This document shows, piece by piece, positions 44,928 through 54,757 of a stretch of 64,000 nt of DNA. Source of the DNA: CBDUXP01 sp965371225 [NCBI: uncultured bacterium] (lineage in GTDB: Bacteria > Abyssobacteria > SURF-5 > CBDUXP01); NCBI GenBank assembly GCA_965371225.1, contig CBDUXP010000008.1, positions 41,427 to 105,426 on the forward strand, in the 5' to 3' direction. The notes under the pieces are model-generated. The model searched no databases, had not been told where the DNA came from, and saw nothing but the letters and a program-made list of their open reading frames with translations. Position 1 is the stretch's first letter. Each line of letters begins with the position of its first letter. A program made the translations under genes and the position numbers.

Positions 44928-47213
44928 CTATTCGAGCAGCCGGCTGGTAATGCGATTGCGGAATTCGTTCATGGGCTTGGCCTGGAGGTCGTCGAACACC
45001 CCCAGGTCGTACTGATTGGCCGAGATCTGCTTCCCCTCGCGGCCCAGGTCCACGTGCAGGGTGAGGTCCGGCCGGTCGGGCAGCACGAAGTCGAACGCCA
45101 GCGGCTGCTCCACGGAGTCCGGCGGAATCTCGTCCAGCGTGAACGCCATGCTGAAGGCCCGCCCCTCGTCCCCGTGCATGTAGAGTTCCAACCGGCAGTC
45201 GGTCAGCCGTTCCGGCGTGTCATTGATGATCCACACCGCGAGGGGCACCGTGTCTCCCGGCCAGTACCGGCGCCGGGGGTAACACACGCTCGCGAGGACG
45301 GGCGCATAGCACCGGCGCACGGTTTCGTACGCGAGCTTGGGCCGCCGGAAGAAATCTACCACGCTCCACGAGATGGCCGGCCACGGCTCGTTGAACTGCC
45401 AGAACATTACGCCGCTGCACTTGGGTTTGCGCCGGCGGGCGTGTTCGATGGCGATTTGCAAGCCCTGCGCCTGCGCCCGCTGGCTCGCGGCGATGAGCCC
45501 GCGCAGGTCCGCGTACGCGCCCATGGGTTTGGCGTAGCGCTCGAGCTTGTCCAGTTGCGCCCCGTGCAGCGCCCAGAGTTTGCCGGGCGGCCACAGCGCC
45601 GCTTCCGGAAGAAACTGCCGGAGGCTCTCTTCATGCGGCGGCGCCTGGAGGCCGAACTCGGACACGAACTGGCTCGTGTCGTGCTCGTAGGTATACGGGT
45701 TCGCGAAGTTGTGCCACACGAACCAATTGTGGGTATCGCCCGCGCGCGGAGACGCCTCGAAGAACGGCCGCTGCGGATCGAGCGTGTTCACCACCCGGCG
45801 GATGACCTCCACCACCGGCTCATTCCGGCGCGGACTGAACTCGTTGCCCCCACAGTACAGCACCACCGCGGGTGCGTTGTGGATGGCCTTCACGATCGCC
45901 GCCACCTCCTGCTGCACCACCGCGAGGTACGCCTCGTGCCGCTGAAAGCGATCCAGGAACGCGCACGCCAGCGGAAACTCCTGCCACACCATGATGCCCA
46001 GTTCGGCGCACCGCTGGTAGAAGGTTTCTTTTTCCCGCAGCCCCCCGCCCCACACCCGTAACGTGTTGATGTTGGCCTCGCGCGCCAGCGTCAGCAGCTC
46101 ATCGTAGTCCCGGTCTTCCACGCGGCCCGGCAGGCTGTCCGCGGGCACCCAGTTCGCCCCGCGCACAAACAGCCGCTGCCCATTCAGCGTGAAGGTCCAG
46201 TCCGGTTCCAGCGTCGGCGCGTCCGCGTTCCGGGACAGCCGAAAATCGCGGAACCCGAACCGCTCGCTCAACTCATCCACCAGCACCGCGCCGTCCCACA
46301 CGCGCACCGTCACCCGATACATCGCTTGCGGCCCGCGGTCCCACGTGTACCAGAGCTGCGGCTGGCTCACGGTCACCGTGCGCTCCACCACATCCCGCGC
46401 GGCCCGGAAGTACGCGGGAAACCGGAAGGTCTGCTCCGGCGCGTCGCACGTGTCTCCGGCGACGGAGATTTCCACCGTGTACTCCCCCGCCGCCGCCGAA
46501 TTCACCGCCATGCGCACGGCGAGCTGCGCCTCCCGCCCGTCGTCCCGGACCTCCGCCGTCAACGCCAGCCGTTCCAGGAACACCGGCCCGGACACGTGCA
46601 GGAACACGTCGTCCCAGATCCCCATGGTGCGCAGGTCCGGCGCAAAGTCCCACCCGTAGGACATCTGGCATTTCAAGGTCGCGAACCGGTCCGGATACGC
46701 CCGCGACCCTTGCAGGCGCGACGCCAGCGGCCGCCAACACGCGTCGAGCCACGACAGCCGGGGGCTCGGCAGATACTTGGACCCCGCGATCCGCACGCGG
46801 AGCATATTGCTGTCCGCCAGGTGGTTGGTCACCTCGTACAGCAGCCGCGTGAACATCCCCTCATTCGCGCCGAGCCGCGACTGATTCCAGAACACGACGC
46901 TGCGATAGTCGACCCCCCGGAAATCCACGAACACCCGCTGGCCCCGCTCCCGCTCGACGGTCAGCCGCTTCTCGTACCACCAGAAGCAGTCGTTCACCCA
47001 GTCGTGCCGCTGGCATTCATCGCCGAAGAACAGATCGGGCAAGGCGCCCGCGCGCATCAGGTCGCCCCGCACGTTGCCCGGCACCCGCGCGTCCACCCAC
47101 CGCTGCACCTGCTGCACGTCGAAGACGCTGGCGGCGCGTTCCTGGTCGTGGCCCTTCAGATAGCCCAGGCGCCAATCGCCGCCGCCCAGGTTGCGCGAGT
47201 TCGGTCGATCCAT
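44928..47213 (-). CDS. Glycoside hydrolase family 2, beta-mannosidase-like
   Basis: This 761-residue protein has an N-terminal sugar-binding sandwich (DWVNDCFWWYEKRLTV), immunoglobulin-like domain and TIM barrel. The barrel carries the beta-mannosidase-type segment LRVWGGGLREKETFYQRCAE, then LGIMVWQEFPLACAFLD. The acid/base Glu is in VVLYCGGNEFSPRRN and the nucleophile Glu in SQFVSEFGLQAPP. No signal peptide is visible, so it would act in the cytoplasm on imported manno-oligosaccharides or glycoside drugs. No sugar transporter is adjacent. Confidence 0.9.
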   Translation of the reverse strand: MDRPNSRNLGGGDWRLGYLKGHDQERAASVFDVQQVQRWVDARVPGNVRGDLMRAGALPDLFFGDECQRHDWVNDCFWWYEKRLTVERERGQRVFVDFRGVDYRSVVFWNQSRLGANEGMFTRLLYEVTNHLADSNMLRVRIAGSKYLPSPRLSWLDACWRPLASRLQGSRAYPDRFATLKCQMSYGWDFAPDLRTMGIWDDVFLHVSGPVFLERLALTAEVRDDGREAQLAVRMAVNSAAAGEYTVEISVAGDTCDAPEQTFRFPAYFRAARDVVERTVTVSQPQLWYTWDRGPQAMYRVTVRVWDGAVLVDELSERFGFRDFRLSRNADAPTLEPDWTFTLNGQRLFVRGANWVPADSLPGRVEDRDYDELLTLAREANINTLRVWGGGLREKETFYQRCAELGIMVWQEFPLACAFLDRFQRHEAYLAVVQQEVAAIVKAIHNAPAVVLYCGGNEFSPRRNEPVVEVIRRVVNTLDPQRPFFEASPRAGDTHNWFVWHNFANPYTYEHDTSQFVSEFGLQAPPHEESLRQFLPEAALWPPGKLWALHGAQLDKLERYAKPMGAYADLRGLIAASQRAQAQGLQIAIEHARRRKPKCSGVMFWQFNEPWPAISWSVVDFFRRPKLAYETVRRCYAPVLASVCYPRRRYWPGDTVPLAVWIINDTPERLTDCRLELYMHGDEGRAFSMAFTLDEIPPDSVEQPLAFDFVLPDRPDLTLHVDLGREGKQISANQYDLGVFDDLQAKPMNEFRNRITSRLLE

Positions 47214-47416
47214 GCGGGAGTTACGCGGCCCTCATGTGCGGGATGCCGCCGCCCGACGGCGGAGCGGGGGAGGCACCGCGGACGCAGGCGAAAGGGTGAA
47301 AGGCTCGTCCCGTGTAATGGCCTGCATCGTCAGGAATCCCCGCCATCATAGCACGCGCGGCGGCATTGGCGGAGCGTGAGTCGCGGCGCACCCGTTACCG
47401 GCGCGCGCCTCGGGGG

Positions 47417-48778
47417 TCAGACCGTCAGGTGATCGGACGCGGGCTGGGCGGACAGCGCGGCGTCCAGCAGGTGCTCGTGCCCGCCCGGGGCGAGGCGGGA
47501 CGACAGGACTTCGTACCCGCCGCCGGTGTAGGCGTCGCGCGTGGGGATGTAGCCGATGTAATCGTGGCAGTAGCCGAGCACGAACGCGGGCTGGACGGCC
47601 GCGGCCTCACGCACGGACAGACTGAACTCCGTGAAGGGCTCCCCGGGCACCCCGACGAAATGGTGCCCGTTGATGTCCACCAGGCGCAGCGTACACGTGA
47701 CGATCCCCGCGTCCACATCGGCCCGCGGAAAGTGTGCGTTGCCCTCGTGCAGAGCCAGCGCCTGTCCGAGCCCCTCCTGCGCGATGCGCAGCTCGTCCTG
47801 CAGCCGCTGCGTGTGCGTTGAATCGCTCGCCGCGTGGTTCGCCAGGTTGCGTTCCACCTGCGCCACGTGGGCCTGGCCGCGCGCCACGTCCGCCGCGCTG
47901 TCTTTCATCCGCAATGACACGGGGACGGCATGCGGGGTCACCGTCACGTCGGCGGTGTACACGGCGCCCTCGAGCGCCGCCCGGACCGCGTCGGCCACTT
48001 CGCGGCCCGCCGCCTCGGCCAGGGCGAAACTGCCCCGCCGGCGCGGATCGATGTTGCCGCAGGCACCTTGCGCGACGAGCGCCACCTCCGGCCCGTCCCC
48101 CCCCTCGAGCAGCGCCGCACACAGCCCGAGCCAATCGCCGCTATATAAGAGGTTGTCCTCCGTCAGGACCACCCCGTGGCACGCGTGGTTCACCAGCAGG
48201 CTGAGGGGCCGCCCTTCCAGGTCCGCGATGGCCATGACCCCCACGGTATGGTCGGCCACCCCCGCATCGTAGGGAATCAGCCGGATGCCCCCGTCCGCCG
48301 TCGGGCAGCGCCGGTTCGCGCCGATGTCCGCGGTGCCCTGCGCGAAGGCCACCTGGGCGGGTTGTCGCCGCTCCCAGGCGTCGACGATCGTGGCGGCGAC
48401 CCGCTCCGGCAGCGCGTGTTCCCACGCGCGGTCCCGGCCCCCGTGCGCGCGGCCCTCGGGGGAGGCGGGGGATTTCCAGATGTTGAAGATCGGCGCGCTG
48501 TGCGAGTGCGTGGCGGCGACCCACACGTGCGCGGCGGGGATGTCCGTCGCCGCGGCCACGCGCTCGGCGATGGGGAGGCACAACTCTTCGGCGAAGCACA
48601 GCAGGTCGCACACGGCCAGAGCCCAGTGCGTGTCGCCATCACTCATCACCAGCGCACGCACGTGCAGCGGATCGTGGACGCCGGTGCTGACGCCTTCGCG
48701 CCGGCCATAGCCGATCATGCTCAGTCCCGTCCGGGGGGTAATCTCCGCGCGCGCCGCGCCGGCCTGCAGGTGGCCCAT
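47417..48778 (-). CDS. Neutral/alkaline ceramidase-like hydrolase
   Basis: The 453 residues start at ATG 48778 (MGHLQAGAARAEITPRTGLS), six bases after a TACAAT hexamer, which supports this start over the longer frame. The AEITP opening, the His-rich VAATHSHSAPIF, GDWLGLCAALLEGGD and GACGNIDPRRR, and the late VGVPGEPFTEFSLSVR match the ceramidase N-terminal-domain family, which also contains other amide and ester hydrolases. There is no signal peptide, unlike secreted ceramidases. It is divergent from a Spinster-like transporter. Confidence 0.82.
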   Translation of the reverse strand: MGHLQAGAARAEITPRTGLSMIGYGRREGVSTGVHDPLHVRALVMSDGDTHWALAVCDLLCFAEELCLPIAERVAAATDIPAAHVWVAATHSHSAPIFNIWKSPASPEGRAHGGRDRAWEHALPERVAATIVDAWERRQPAQVAFAQGTADIGANRRCPTADGGIRLIPYDAGVADHTVGVMAIADLEGRPLSLLVNHACHGVVLTEDNLLYSGDWLGLCAALLEGGDGPEVALVAQGACGNIDPRRRGSFALAEAAGREVADAVRAALEGAVYTADVTVTPHAVPVSLRMKDSAADVARGQAHVAQVERNLANHAASDSTHTQRLQDELRIAQEGLGQALALHEGNAHFPRADVDAGIVTCTLRLVDINGHHFVGVPGEPFTEFSLSVREAAAVQPAFVLGYCHDYIGYIPTRDAYTGGGYEVLSSRLAPGGHEHLLDAALSAQPASDHLTV

Positions 48779-48784
48779 GCGGGG

Positions 48785-48790
48785 ATTGTA
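48785..48790 (-). promoter_or_regulatory. -10 element of the ceramidase-like gene, leaderless
   Basis: TACAAT on the minus strand is followed by six bases (CCCCGC) and the ATG at 48778. This is the same spacing as at rsgA, the PhzF-like gene and the 78-residue gene at 51432. Confidence 0.55.
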
Positions 48791-48857
48791 CTCGATGGCC
48801 CGCGGGGGCCGCCGACCGCGACCCGCTATACTGCGCCGGCCCGAGGAGCCCCACCGC

Positions 48858-50180
48858 ATGGACGCGCCAAATACGGTCAGCCGCCGCTACGCCCTGTACG
48901 CGCTGACGGTCCTGTTCGCGGTCAATCTGCTGAACTACTTCGACCGCAACATCCTCGCGGCGCTGCTCCCGCTGATCAAAGCCGAGTTCGGCGTCAGCGA
49001 CAAATGGATCGGCGCACTGGGCTCGTCGTTCATCTGGGTCTACATGTTCGCCGCGATCCCGTTCGGATACCTGGCGGACCGGTGGATTCGCAACCACATC
49101 GTGGCGTCCGGCGTGGCGCTCTGGTCGCTCGCGACGGCCGCGTCGGGCCTCGTACCGAACTTCCTCACGCTGTTCGCCTGCCGCGCGTTCGTCGGCGTCG
49201 GGGAGGCGGCGTATTCCAGCGCGTCGCCCACCATGATCGCGGACTATTTCAAGCCCATGAGCCGCAACAAGGCGTTGAGTTTCTTCTACATCGCCATTCC
49301 CGTGGGCTCGGGCCTGGGCTTCGTGCTGGGGGGGATACTCGGCGACACGGTGGGCTGGCGCAACGCGTTTTACTTCGCCGCGGCGCCCGGCCTGTTGTTC
49401 ACCGTGGTTGTGTGGCTGCTGCGCGAGCCGCGGCGCGGGACTCACGACGTGTCGCGGGACCTGGAGAAACTGCCGCTCCGCGAAGCCATCCGCCGCATCG
49501 TGCGCATCCGCAGTTACATGTGGACCACGCTGGGGCAGATCATGTCCACCTTCGCGCTGGGCGGCGTCGCCGTCTGGCTGCCCACCTACTTCGTGCGCGC
49601 GCACAACATGTCGCTCACGGAAGCGGGCACGTTCTCCGGCGGCGCGCTGGTGCTGGGCTCCCTCGTGGGCACCATCACCGGCGGCCTGCTAGCGGACTTC
49701 TGGGGCCGGTACTCGCGCAACGGGCTCATCAACACCATGTCCGTCGGGTTCTTCATCGCCGCGCTGCTGCTCCCCGCCTTCTTCTTCATTCACGAGCCCG
49801 CCGTGCTGTTCCCCGTGCTCGTGGTGATCAACTTCTTCTTGTTCTGGCATACGGGACCCATCAACACCATTATCGCCAACGTCGCGACGCCGAACCTGCG
49901 CGCCATGGCCGTCTCGTTTCAAATCCTTATGATCCACATTTTCGGCGACGCGTTCTCCCCGTTCCTCATGGGCTGGGTCAGCGACACGCTGCAGGCGCGC
50001 GGCTACGACCCGGCCGAGGCGCTGCGCTGGGCGCTCATGGTCATGCTGCCCGTGCCCATCCTCCTCGCGGCGGTCTTCACGCAGGTCGCCGCCCGCTGGG
50101 CACCCGACGACATGGCCAAGGTCATCGGCCCCCACGCCCTGGACCGCGCGCGCCCACCCTCTGCGGGCGACGCGGAGTAG
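48858..50180 (+). CDS. MFS transporter, Spinster-like
   Basis: This 440-residue, 12-helix protein starts at ATG 48858 behind a GAGGAG ribosome site and a TATACT -10. Motifs shared with the Spinster (SPNS) family are FAVNLLNYFDRNI, RAFVGVGEAAYSSASPTMIA and the characteristic FYIAIPVGSGLGF before WRNAF. Spinster proteins carry lysolipids or sphingosine phosphates in animals; bacterial members are mostly uncharacterised. Divergent pairing with a ceramidase-like hydrolase suggests a shared lipid or amide substrate. Confidence 0.88.
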   Translation: MDAPNTVSRRYALYALTVLFAVNLLNYFDRNILAALLPLIKAEFGVSDKWIGALGSSFIWVYMFAAIPFGYLADRWIRNHIVASGVALWSLATAASGLVPNFLTLFACRAFVGVGEAAYSSASPTMIADYFKPMSRNKALSFFYIAIPVGSGLGFVLGGILGDTVGWRNAFYFAAAPGLLFTVVVWLLREPRRGTHDVSRDLEKLPLREAIRRIVRIRSYMWTTLGQIMSTFALGGVAVWLPTYFVRAHNMSLTEAGTFSGGALVLGSLVGTITGGLLADFWGRYSRNGLINTMSVGFFIAALLLPAFFFIHEPAVLFPVLVVINFFLFWHTGPINTIIANVATPNLRAMAVSFQILMIHIFGDAFSPFLMGWVSDTLQARGYDPAEALRWALMVMLPVPILLAAVFTQVAARWAPDDMAKVIGPHALDRARPPSAGDAE

Positions 50181-50196
50181 CGGTGCCCGCGACGAC

Positions 50197-51316
50197 TTAG
50201 GAATCGCTGCCGGTGGTCTGCCCCAGCTTTCGGCGCAGTTCGGCTTCGATGAACTGGTCCAGGTCGCCGTCGAGCACCGCGTCCACATTGCCCACCTCGA
50301 CGCTGGTGCGGTGGTCCTTCGCCATGCGGTACGGCGCGAGCACGTAGGACCGAATCTGGCTGCCGAAGCCGATCTCCTGCTGCTCGCCGCGCTCGGCGGC
50401 CAGCGCCGCGGCCTGCTTCTCTTCCTCCTGCATCACGAGCTTGGCCATGAGCATGCGCGTGGCCACGTCCTTGTTCTGGTGCTGGCTGCGCTCGCTCTGG
50501 CAGGCCGCCACCAGCCCGGTTGGCAGGTGCGTAATGCGCACGGCGGAGCTGGTCTTGTTCACGTGCTGCCCGCCGGCGCCGGACGCGCGGTACGTGTCGA
50601 TGCGCAGTTCCTTGTCGTCCAGTTCGATGTTGATCGTGCTATCCAGTTCCGGGATCACGTCCACGGACGCGAACGACGTGTGCCGCCGCTTGGCCGCATC
50701 GAACGGCGAGATGCGCACCAGCCGGTGTACGCCGCGCTCGCACTGCAAGTAGCCGTACGCAAAGTCGCCGCTCACCGCGAACGTGCAGCTCTTGGTCCCC
50801 GCCTCCTCGCCCGGCAACTCCTCCACCACCTCGATGGCGAACCCGCGGCGCTCCGCCCAGCGCAGGAACATGCGCACGAGCATGGCCGCCCAATCGCACG
50901 ACTCGGTCCCGCCCGCGCCGGCGTGGATGGTGACGATCGCGTTCGCCTGGTCGTGGGGTCCGCTCAGCAGCGCGCGCAGCGCCCAGCTCTCCACGTCCTG
51001 CGCGAGCTGCTCCACCTGCCCGTGCACCTCGGCGAGGGTGGCGGCGTCATCCTCCTCCGCCGCCAGCTCCAGCAGCACCGCCGCGTCCTCGTGCCGCTCG
51101 CGGAGGGCGCGCACGGGGCCGATGCGCCCCTTCAGCGTACTGATCTGCTGGAGGAGGACCTGGGCAGCCTCCGCGTCGCTCCACAGGTCGGGATCGGCGC
51201 TTTGCGTTTCCAGCTCCGCCAGCCGCGCTTCCAGGCCCGGCAGGTCAAAGCCGGGCGCTGAGGTCAGTAATCTGGTCCCCCAACGCCGTCAGCTTCGTCT
51301 CACACTGGTCGCACAT
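50197..51316 (-). CDS. prfB: Peptide chain release factor 2 with programmed +1 frameshift
   Basis: RF2 terminates translation at UGA and UAA. Translation starts at ATG 51316 (AAGAGG ribosome site): MCDQCETKLTALGDQITDLS, then ARL and an in-frame TGA as codon 24. A +1 shift at CTT-TGA-C (51250-51244) continues as D-L-P-G-L-E-A-R-L and runs to 50197, giving 372 residues. Downstream the protein is complete, with the UGA-reading SPF-type tripeptide in VRISPFDAAKRR and the GAGGQHVNKTSSAVR catalytic loop. The gene is therefore intact and autoregulated, not broken. It is convergent with the Spinster-like MFS. Confidence 0.95.
51244..51250 (-). other. prfB programmed +1 frameshift site
   Basis: The slip sequence CTTTGAC is read CTT then TGA in frame 0 and continues as GAC after the shift. 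The first TGA is codon 24. The purine-rich anti-Shine-Dalgarno booster found upstream of the slip codon in E. coli (AGGGGG) is not evident; the preceding bases are CAGCGCCCGG. Confidence 0.9.
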
Positions 51317-51396
51317 TGCCTCTTACTCTCCCGGCGCCGCAGCGCCCACCGCGCACGCTCACGCTCACGCCACCATTGTACAACGTCGCGCTGTGG

Positions 51397-51431
51397 TTCG
51401 GCGGGACGCGCCGCTCAGGTACACTGCGGTC
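51397..51431 (+). promoter_or_regulatory. Promoter of the 78-residue gene, leaderless; divergent from prfB
   Basis: TTCGGC (51397-51402), 17 bases, TACACT (51420-51425), then six bases to ATG 51432. On the opposite strand TACAAT at 51375-51380 is a likely -10 for prfB. Confidence 0.5.
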
Positions 51432-51668
51432 ATGAGTGACACCACGACGTACTACCGCCGCGAGACATACGGTCGCGAGCGGTGGTACTTTGCCGATGCC
51501 GAGGTGGCCGAGTTGTGGCGTGCTGTGACCGGCCGGGCGACCTTCGCCGATGGCAAGGCGCGCGTACACAGCGATGGTGAGGCGGAGTTGCTGCGCCTCG
51601 GGGCGCTTGTAGAGCGGTTGACGGGCAAAGAGGTGGTCTGGATCGAGGTGCCCGCTCCCCGACGCTGA
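51432..51668 (+). CDS. Small protein of unknown function
   Basis: This 78-residue protein starts at ATG 51432, six bases after TACACT. I recognise no family. It is rich in charged and aromatic residues (YYRRETYGRERWYFADAEVA, ELWRAVTGRATFADG), with a helix-friendly middle (GEAELLRLGALVERLTGKEV) and no membrane segment. The promoter spacing and good codon use suggest it is real. It lies between prfB (divergent) and cdsA (convergent). Confidence 0.55.
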   Translation: MSDTTTYYRRETYGRERWYFADAEVAELWRAVTGRATFADGKARVHSDGEAELLRLGALVERLTGKEVVWIEVPAPRR

Positions 51669-51779
51669 GAAGACCGCTCCTGCGGGTGGTCTGGCCGGCG
51701 TGCCCGGAAGGGCACGGAGATACCCGCAGTTCCCTGATCCAGAGTCAGGTGACTGGCTCTAGTTCATCGTGTAGCGCCC

Positions 51780-52655
51780 TCAGTGCACGTACTTGGCGTA
51801 GTAGTAGAGGACGGGGACGGCGTAGAGGAGGGAGTCGAAGCGGTCAAGGAAGCCGCCGTGGCCGGGCAGGAAGACGCCGCTGTCCTTCACGCCGATGTCG
51901 CGTTTGATGAAGCTGACCACCAGGTCGCCGATCTGCCCGGCGACGCCGACCATGCCGGCGACGTAGATGTACTCCCAGGTGCTGTACAGGGGAAACACGC
52001 CGATGTTGATGCTGGGGCGCGACAGCAGGTCTTGAATCTCGCGGCACAGCAGGCCGGCGAGGATGCTGAATGCGAAGCCGCCGACCGCGCCCTCGAGCGT
52101 CTTGTTCGGGCTGATGCCGGGCATAAGTTTGTGCCGACCGACGGCGCGGCCGACGAAGTACGCGCCGCTGTCCCCGAGCATTAGGGTGGCGAGCAGGAAC
52201 ACGAGATACCCCGTGCCGCGGAAGTGCAGGGGGAATCCGGGCGCGGCGTCGAGCTGGAGTAGCAGGACCACGTGGGCGAGGAACCAGCCGATGTACGTGA
52301 TGCCCAGGACGCTGACGGCGTAGTTCAGCGTGCCGTTCGGCCGGTTGCGCGTCATGAGTATGGTGCCGATGACGAGCACGCCGGCGGTGAGCACGTAGTA
52401 CACGTACCGCTCTTCGCCCGTATGCGCGACGAGGCACATGATCGCGGTGATGAGCAGGCCGATCCACTTTAGGGGCCGGGTGCCGCGCATTTCGGCAAGT
52501 TGATAGAACTCGCGCACGCCGATCAGCGCGAAGAGGAGTACCACCCCCTCGAAGATGCGGGGATAGAAGAACATGAGGTAGAAGGCAAGGGGGATGACCA
52601 CGATGGCGGAAGCAAGGCGCTTGGCGAGTGCGCCGGCCCGTCCGCCGGCAGCCAT
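51780..52655 (-). CDS. cdsA: Phosphatidate cytidylyltransferase
   Basis: CdsA makes CDP-diacylglycerol from phosphatidate and CTP in the inner membrane. It has 291 residues and several hydrophobic helices. The signature GDSGAYFVGRAVGRHKLMPG, then ISPNKTLEGAVGG, and the C-terminal SFIKRDIGVKDSGVFLPGHG, GGFLDRFDSLL are all present. It is the last gene of the rpsB-tsf-pyrH-frr-uppS-cdsA operon, five bases after uppS. Confidence 0.95.
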   Translation of the reverse strand: MAAGGRAGALAKRLASAIVVIPLAFYLMFFYPRIFEGVVLLFALIGVREFYQLAEMRGTRPLKWIGLLITAIMCLVAHTGEERYVYYVLTAGVLVIGTILMTRNRPNGTLNYAVSVLGITYIGWFLAHVVLLLQLDAAPGFPLHFRGTGYLVFLLATLMLGDSGAYFVGRAVGRHKLMPGISPNKTLEGAVGGFAFSILAGLLCREIQDLLSRPSINIGVFPLYSTWEYIYVAGMVGVAGQIGDLVVSFIKRDIGVKDSGVFLPGHGGFLDRFDSLLYAVPVLYYYAKYVH

Positions 52656-52660
52656 ACGGG

Positions 52661-53404
52661 CTAGACGCCCCCGAACCGTCGCTGGCGCCGCTGAAAATCG
52701 AGCAGCGCGGCGTACAGGTCGGCCTCGCGGAAGTCGGGCCAGGGGGCGTCCGTGATGTACAGCTCCGCGTAGGAGAGCTGCCAGAGGAGGAAGTTCGAGA
52801 CGCGGTGCTCGCCGCCGCTGCGGATGACCAGGTCGGGATCGGGCAACCCGTCGGTGTGGAGGTAGGAGGCGAAGCGCGCTTCGGTCAGGTCCTCGGGCCG
52901 GGCGCCTTGGGCCTGCACCTGGGCGGCAAACTCTTGGGCGGCCTCGACGATTTCGGCGCGGCTCCCGTAGCTGAGCGCGAGATTGAGCACCATATCCGTA
53001 TTGTCGCGCGTCTCGTCCCGCGTGCGCTCCAGTTCGCGCTGGACGTACTTCGGCAGGTGTTCCGGATGGCCGATGGTGCGCAGGCGGATGCCGTGCTCCT
53101 TGAGGTTCGCCAACTCGTCGCGCAGATAGCCACTGAGCAGGCGCATGAGCATGGTGACCTCGCCGCGGGGCCGCTTCCAGTTCTCGCTCGAGAAGGCGTA
53201 AAGCGTCAGCACGGAAATGCCAATCTCGCGGCTCGCTTCGACGACGGCGCGCACGCTCTTGATCCCCTCCCGGTGCCCGGCCACGCGGGGCAGCCCCCGC
53301 TTGCGCGCCCAGCGGCCGTTCCCGTCCATGATGATGGCGACGTGAGCCGGGAGCCGGTCCGGGTCCAAGTGGGGTTTCAGGGATGTTTTGCGGCGCGCCG
53401 CCAT
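52661..53404 (-). CDS. uppS: Isoprenyl transferase (undecaprenyl diphosphate synthase)
   Basis: This cis-prenyltransferase makes the C55 lipid carrier for peptidoglycan and glycans. The 247 residues show AIIMDGNGRWARKRGLPRV (catalytic Asp), LTLYAFSSENWKRP and the C-terminal RSGGEHRVSNFLLWQLSYAE. It lies 24 bases after frr. Confidence 0.96.
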   Translation of the reverse strand: MAARRKTSLKPHLDPDRLPAHVAIIMDGNGRWARKRGLPRVAGHREGIKSVRAVVEASREIGISVLTLYAFSSENWKRPRGEVTMLMRLLSGYLRDELANLKEHGIRLRTIGHPEHLPKYVQRELERTRDETRDNTDMVLNLALSYGSRAEIVEAAQEFAAQVQAQGARPEDLTEARFASYLHTDGLPDPDLVIRSGGEHRVSNFLLWQLSYAELYITDAPWPDFREADLYAALLDFQRRQRRFGGV

Positions 53405-53428
53405 GGCACTTCGTTGCTCCGGCCGACC

Positions 53429-53983
53429 TTAGACCTCGGTGATCTCGGCTTCCTTCTTGGCGAGCAGCTCGTCAATCTTCCCGATGTAATCGTCCGTAAG
53501 TTTCTGAATCTCTTGCTGTTGGTGGCGCGCGTCGTCCTCGGGTAGGTCGCCGTCTTTGCCGGCTTTCTTGAGCGCCTCATTGGCGTGACGGCGCGCGTTG
53601 CGCACGGAGACGCGGCTCTCCTCGGCCAACCCGCGCACCAGCTTCACCAATTCCTTCCGGCGCTCGCCCGTCAACTCGGGCAGCGTGAGCCGAATGAGTT
53701 TGCCGTCGTTCGAGGGCGTGAGGCCCAGGTCGGACTGCTGGAGGGCTTTTTCGATGTCCTGCAGCGAATTCTGATCGAACGGGGAGATGACCAGGAGCCG
53801 GGCTTCAGGCACGCTAATGCCGGCGATCTGATTGAGCGGCGTCGGCGTACCGTAGTACTCCACCTGAACATGATCCAGAAGCGCGGCGGAGGCGCGGCCG
53901 GTGCGCACCCGTTGAAACTCCCGTTGCGTATGCTCGAACGCGTGGTCCATCTGCTCCCGGGCGGAGTCGTGACTGGCGCTCAT
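53429..53983 (-). CDS. frr: Ribosome recycling factor
   Basis: Frr splits post-termination ribosomes with EF-G. The 184-residue length is standard. The two-domain protein shows [60 protein letters not shown] and [13 protein letters not shown]. Its start overlaps the pyrH stop (ATGA). Confidence 0.97.
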   Translation of the reverse strand: MSASHDSAREQMDHAFEHTQREFQRVRTGRASAALLDHVQVEYYGTPTPLNQIAGISVPEARLLVISPFDQNSLQDIEKALQQSDLGLTPSNDGKLIRLTLPELTGERRKELVKLVRGLAEESRVSVRNARRHANEALKKAGKDGDLPEDDARHQQQEIQKLTDDYIGKIDELLAKKEAEITEV

Positions 53984-54753
53984 GCCTGCCGCCCCTCGCG
54001 CTGCTCCGCCATCTCTTCGACTACGTCCCCGATCATCGTCCCGATCGGTTCGCCGCGCGCCGCACGCAACACGTTGCCTTCCTTATGGAGGTCGAAGACC
54101 AGGACCGGCATGTGGTTCTCCATACAAAGGGTAATGGCCGTGGAGTCCATGACAGTGAGGCCCCGGTTCAGCACGTCCATGTAGGAGAGCTGGGTGAACC
54201 GGGCCGCGCCGCGGTCCACGTTCGGATCTCCATCGTACACCCCGTCCACCTGAGTCGCCTTGAAAATCACGTCCGCGCGCATTTCGATCGCCCGCAGGGC
54301 CGCCGTCGTATCCGTCGTGAAGTGGGGGCTCCCGTGGCCGCCGGCAAAGAGCACCACCCGGCCTTTCTCCAAGTGGCGCAGGGCGCGGCGCCGGATGAAC
54401 GGCTCGACCACTTGGTGCATTTCGATGGCCGACTGCACGCGGGTGGGGATCCCGGCGCGCTCGAGCCCCTCCTGTAATGCCAACGCGTTCATAATCGTGG
54501 CGAGCATGCCCATGTAATCGGCGGTGGCGCGGTCCATCCCGGCTTCCGCGGCGCGGAGCCCCCGAAAGATGTTTCCGCCGCCGATCACGATAGCCAGTTC
54601 GATCCCCGCGTCCACGACCTTTTGAATTTCCTGAACGATGGTGGTCACGACGGCAGGCTCGATGCCGTACCCGGCGGTGCCTTGCAGGGCCTCGCCGCTA
54701 ATCTTCAGCAGGACGCGCCGATAGGCGGGGGCGCCGTCCTCGCCATCCGCCAT
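53980..54753 (-). CDS. pyrH: UMP kinase
   Basis: PyrH phosphorylates UMP to UDP. It has 257 residues from ATG 54753, four bases after tsf; the open frame further upstream lies within tsf. It shows [63 protein letters not shown] and [12 protein letters not shown], typical of the amino-acid kinase fold UMP kinases. Confidence 0.96.
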   Translation of the reverse strand: MADGEDGAPAYRRVLLKISGEALQGTAGYGIEPAVVTTIVQEIQKVVDAGIELAIVIGGGNIFRGLRAAEAGMDRATADYMGMLATIMNALALQEGLERAGIPTRVQSAIEMHQVVEPFIRRRALRHLEKGRVVLFAGGHGSPHFTTDTTAALRAIEMRADVIFKATQVDGVYDGDPNVDRGAARFTQLSYMDVLNRGLTVMDSTAITLCMENHMPVLVFDLHKEGNVLRAARGEPIGTMIGDVVEEMAEQREGRQA

Positions 54754-54757
54754 CAGG

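Noticed and set aside
50197-51114. prfB read as an N-terminally truncated gene
   Set aside because: The missing N-terminus is present upstream in another frame and joins through the known CTTTGAC frameshift.
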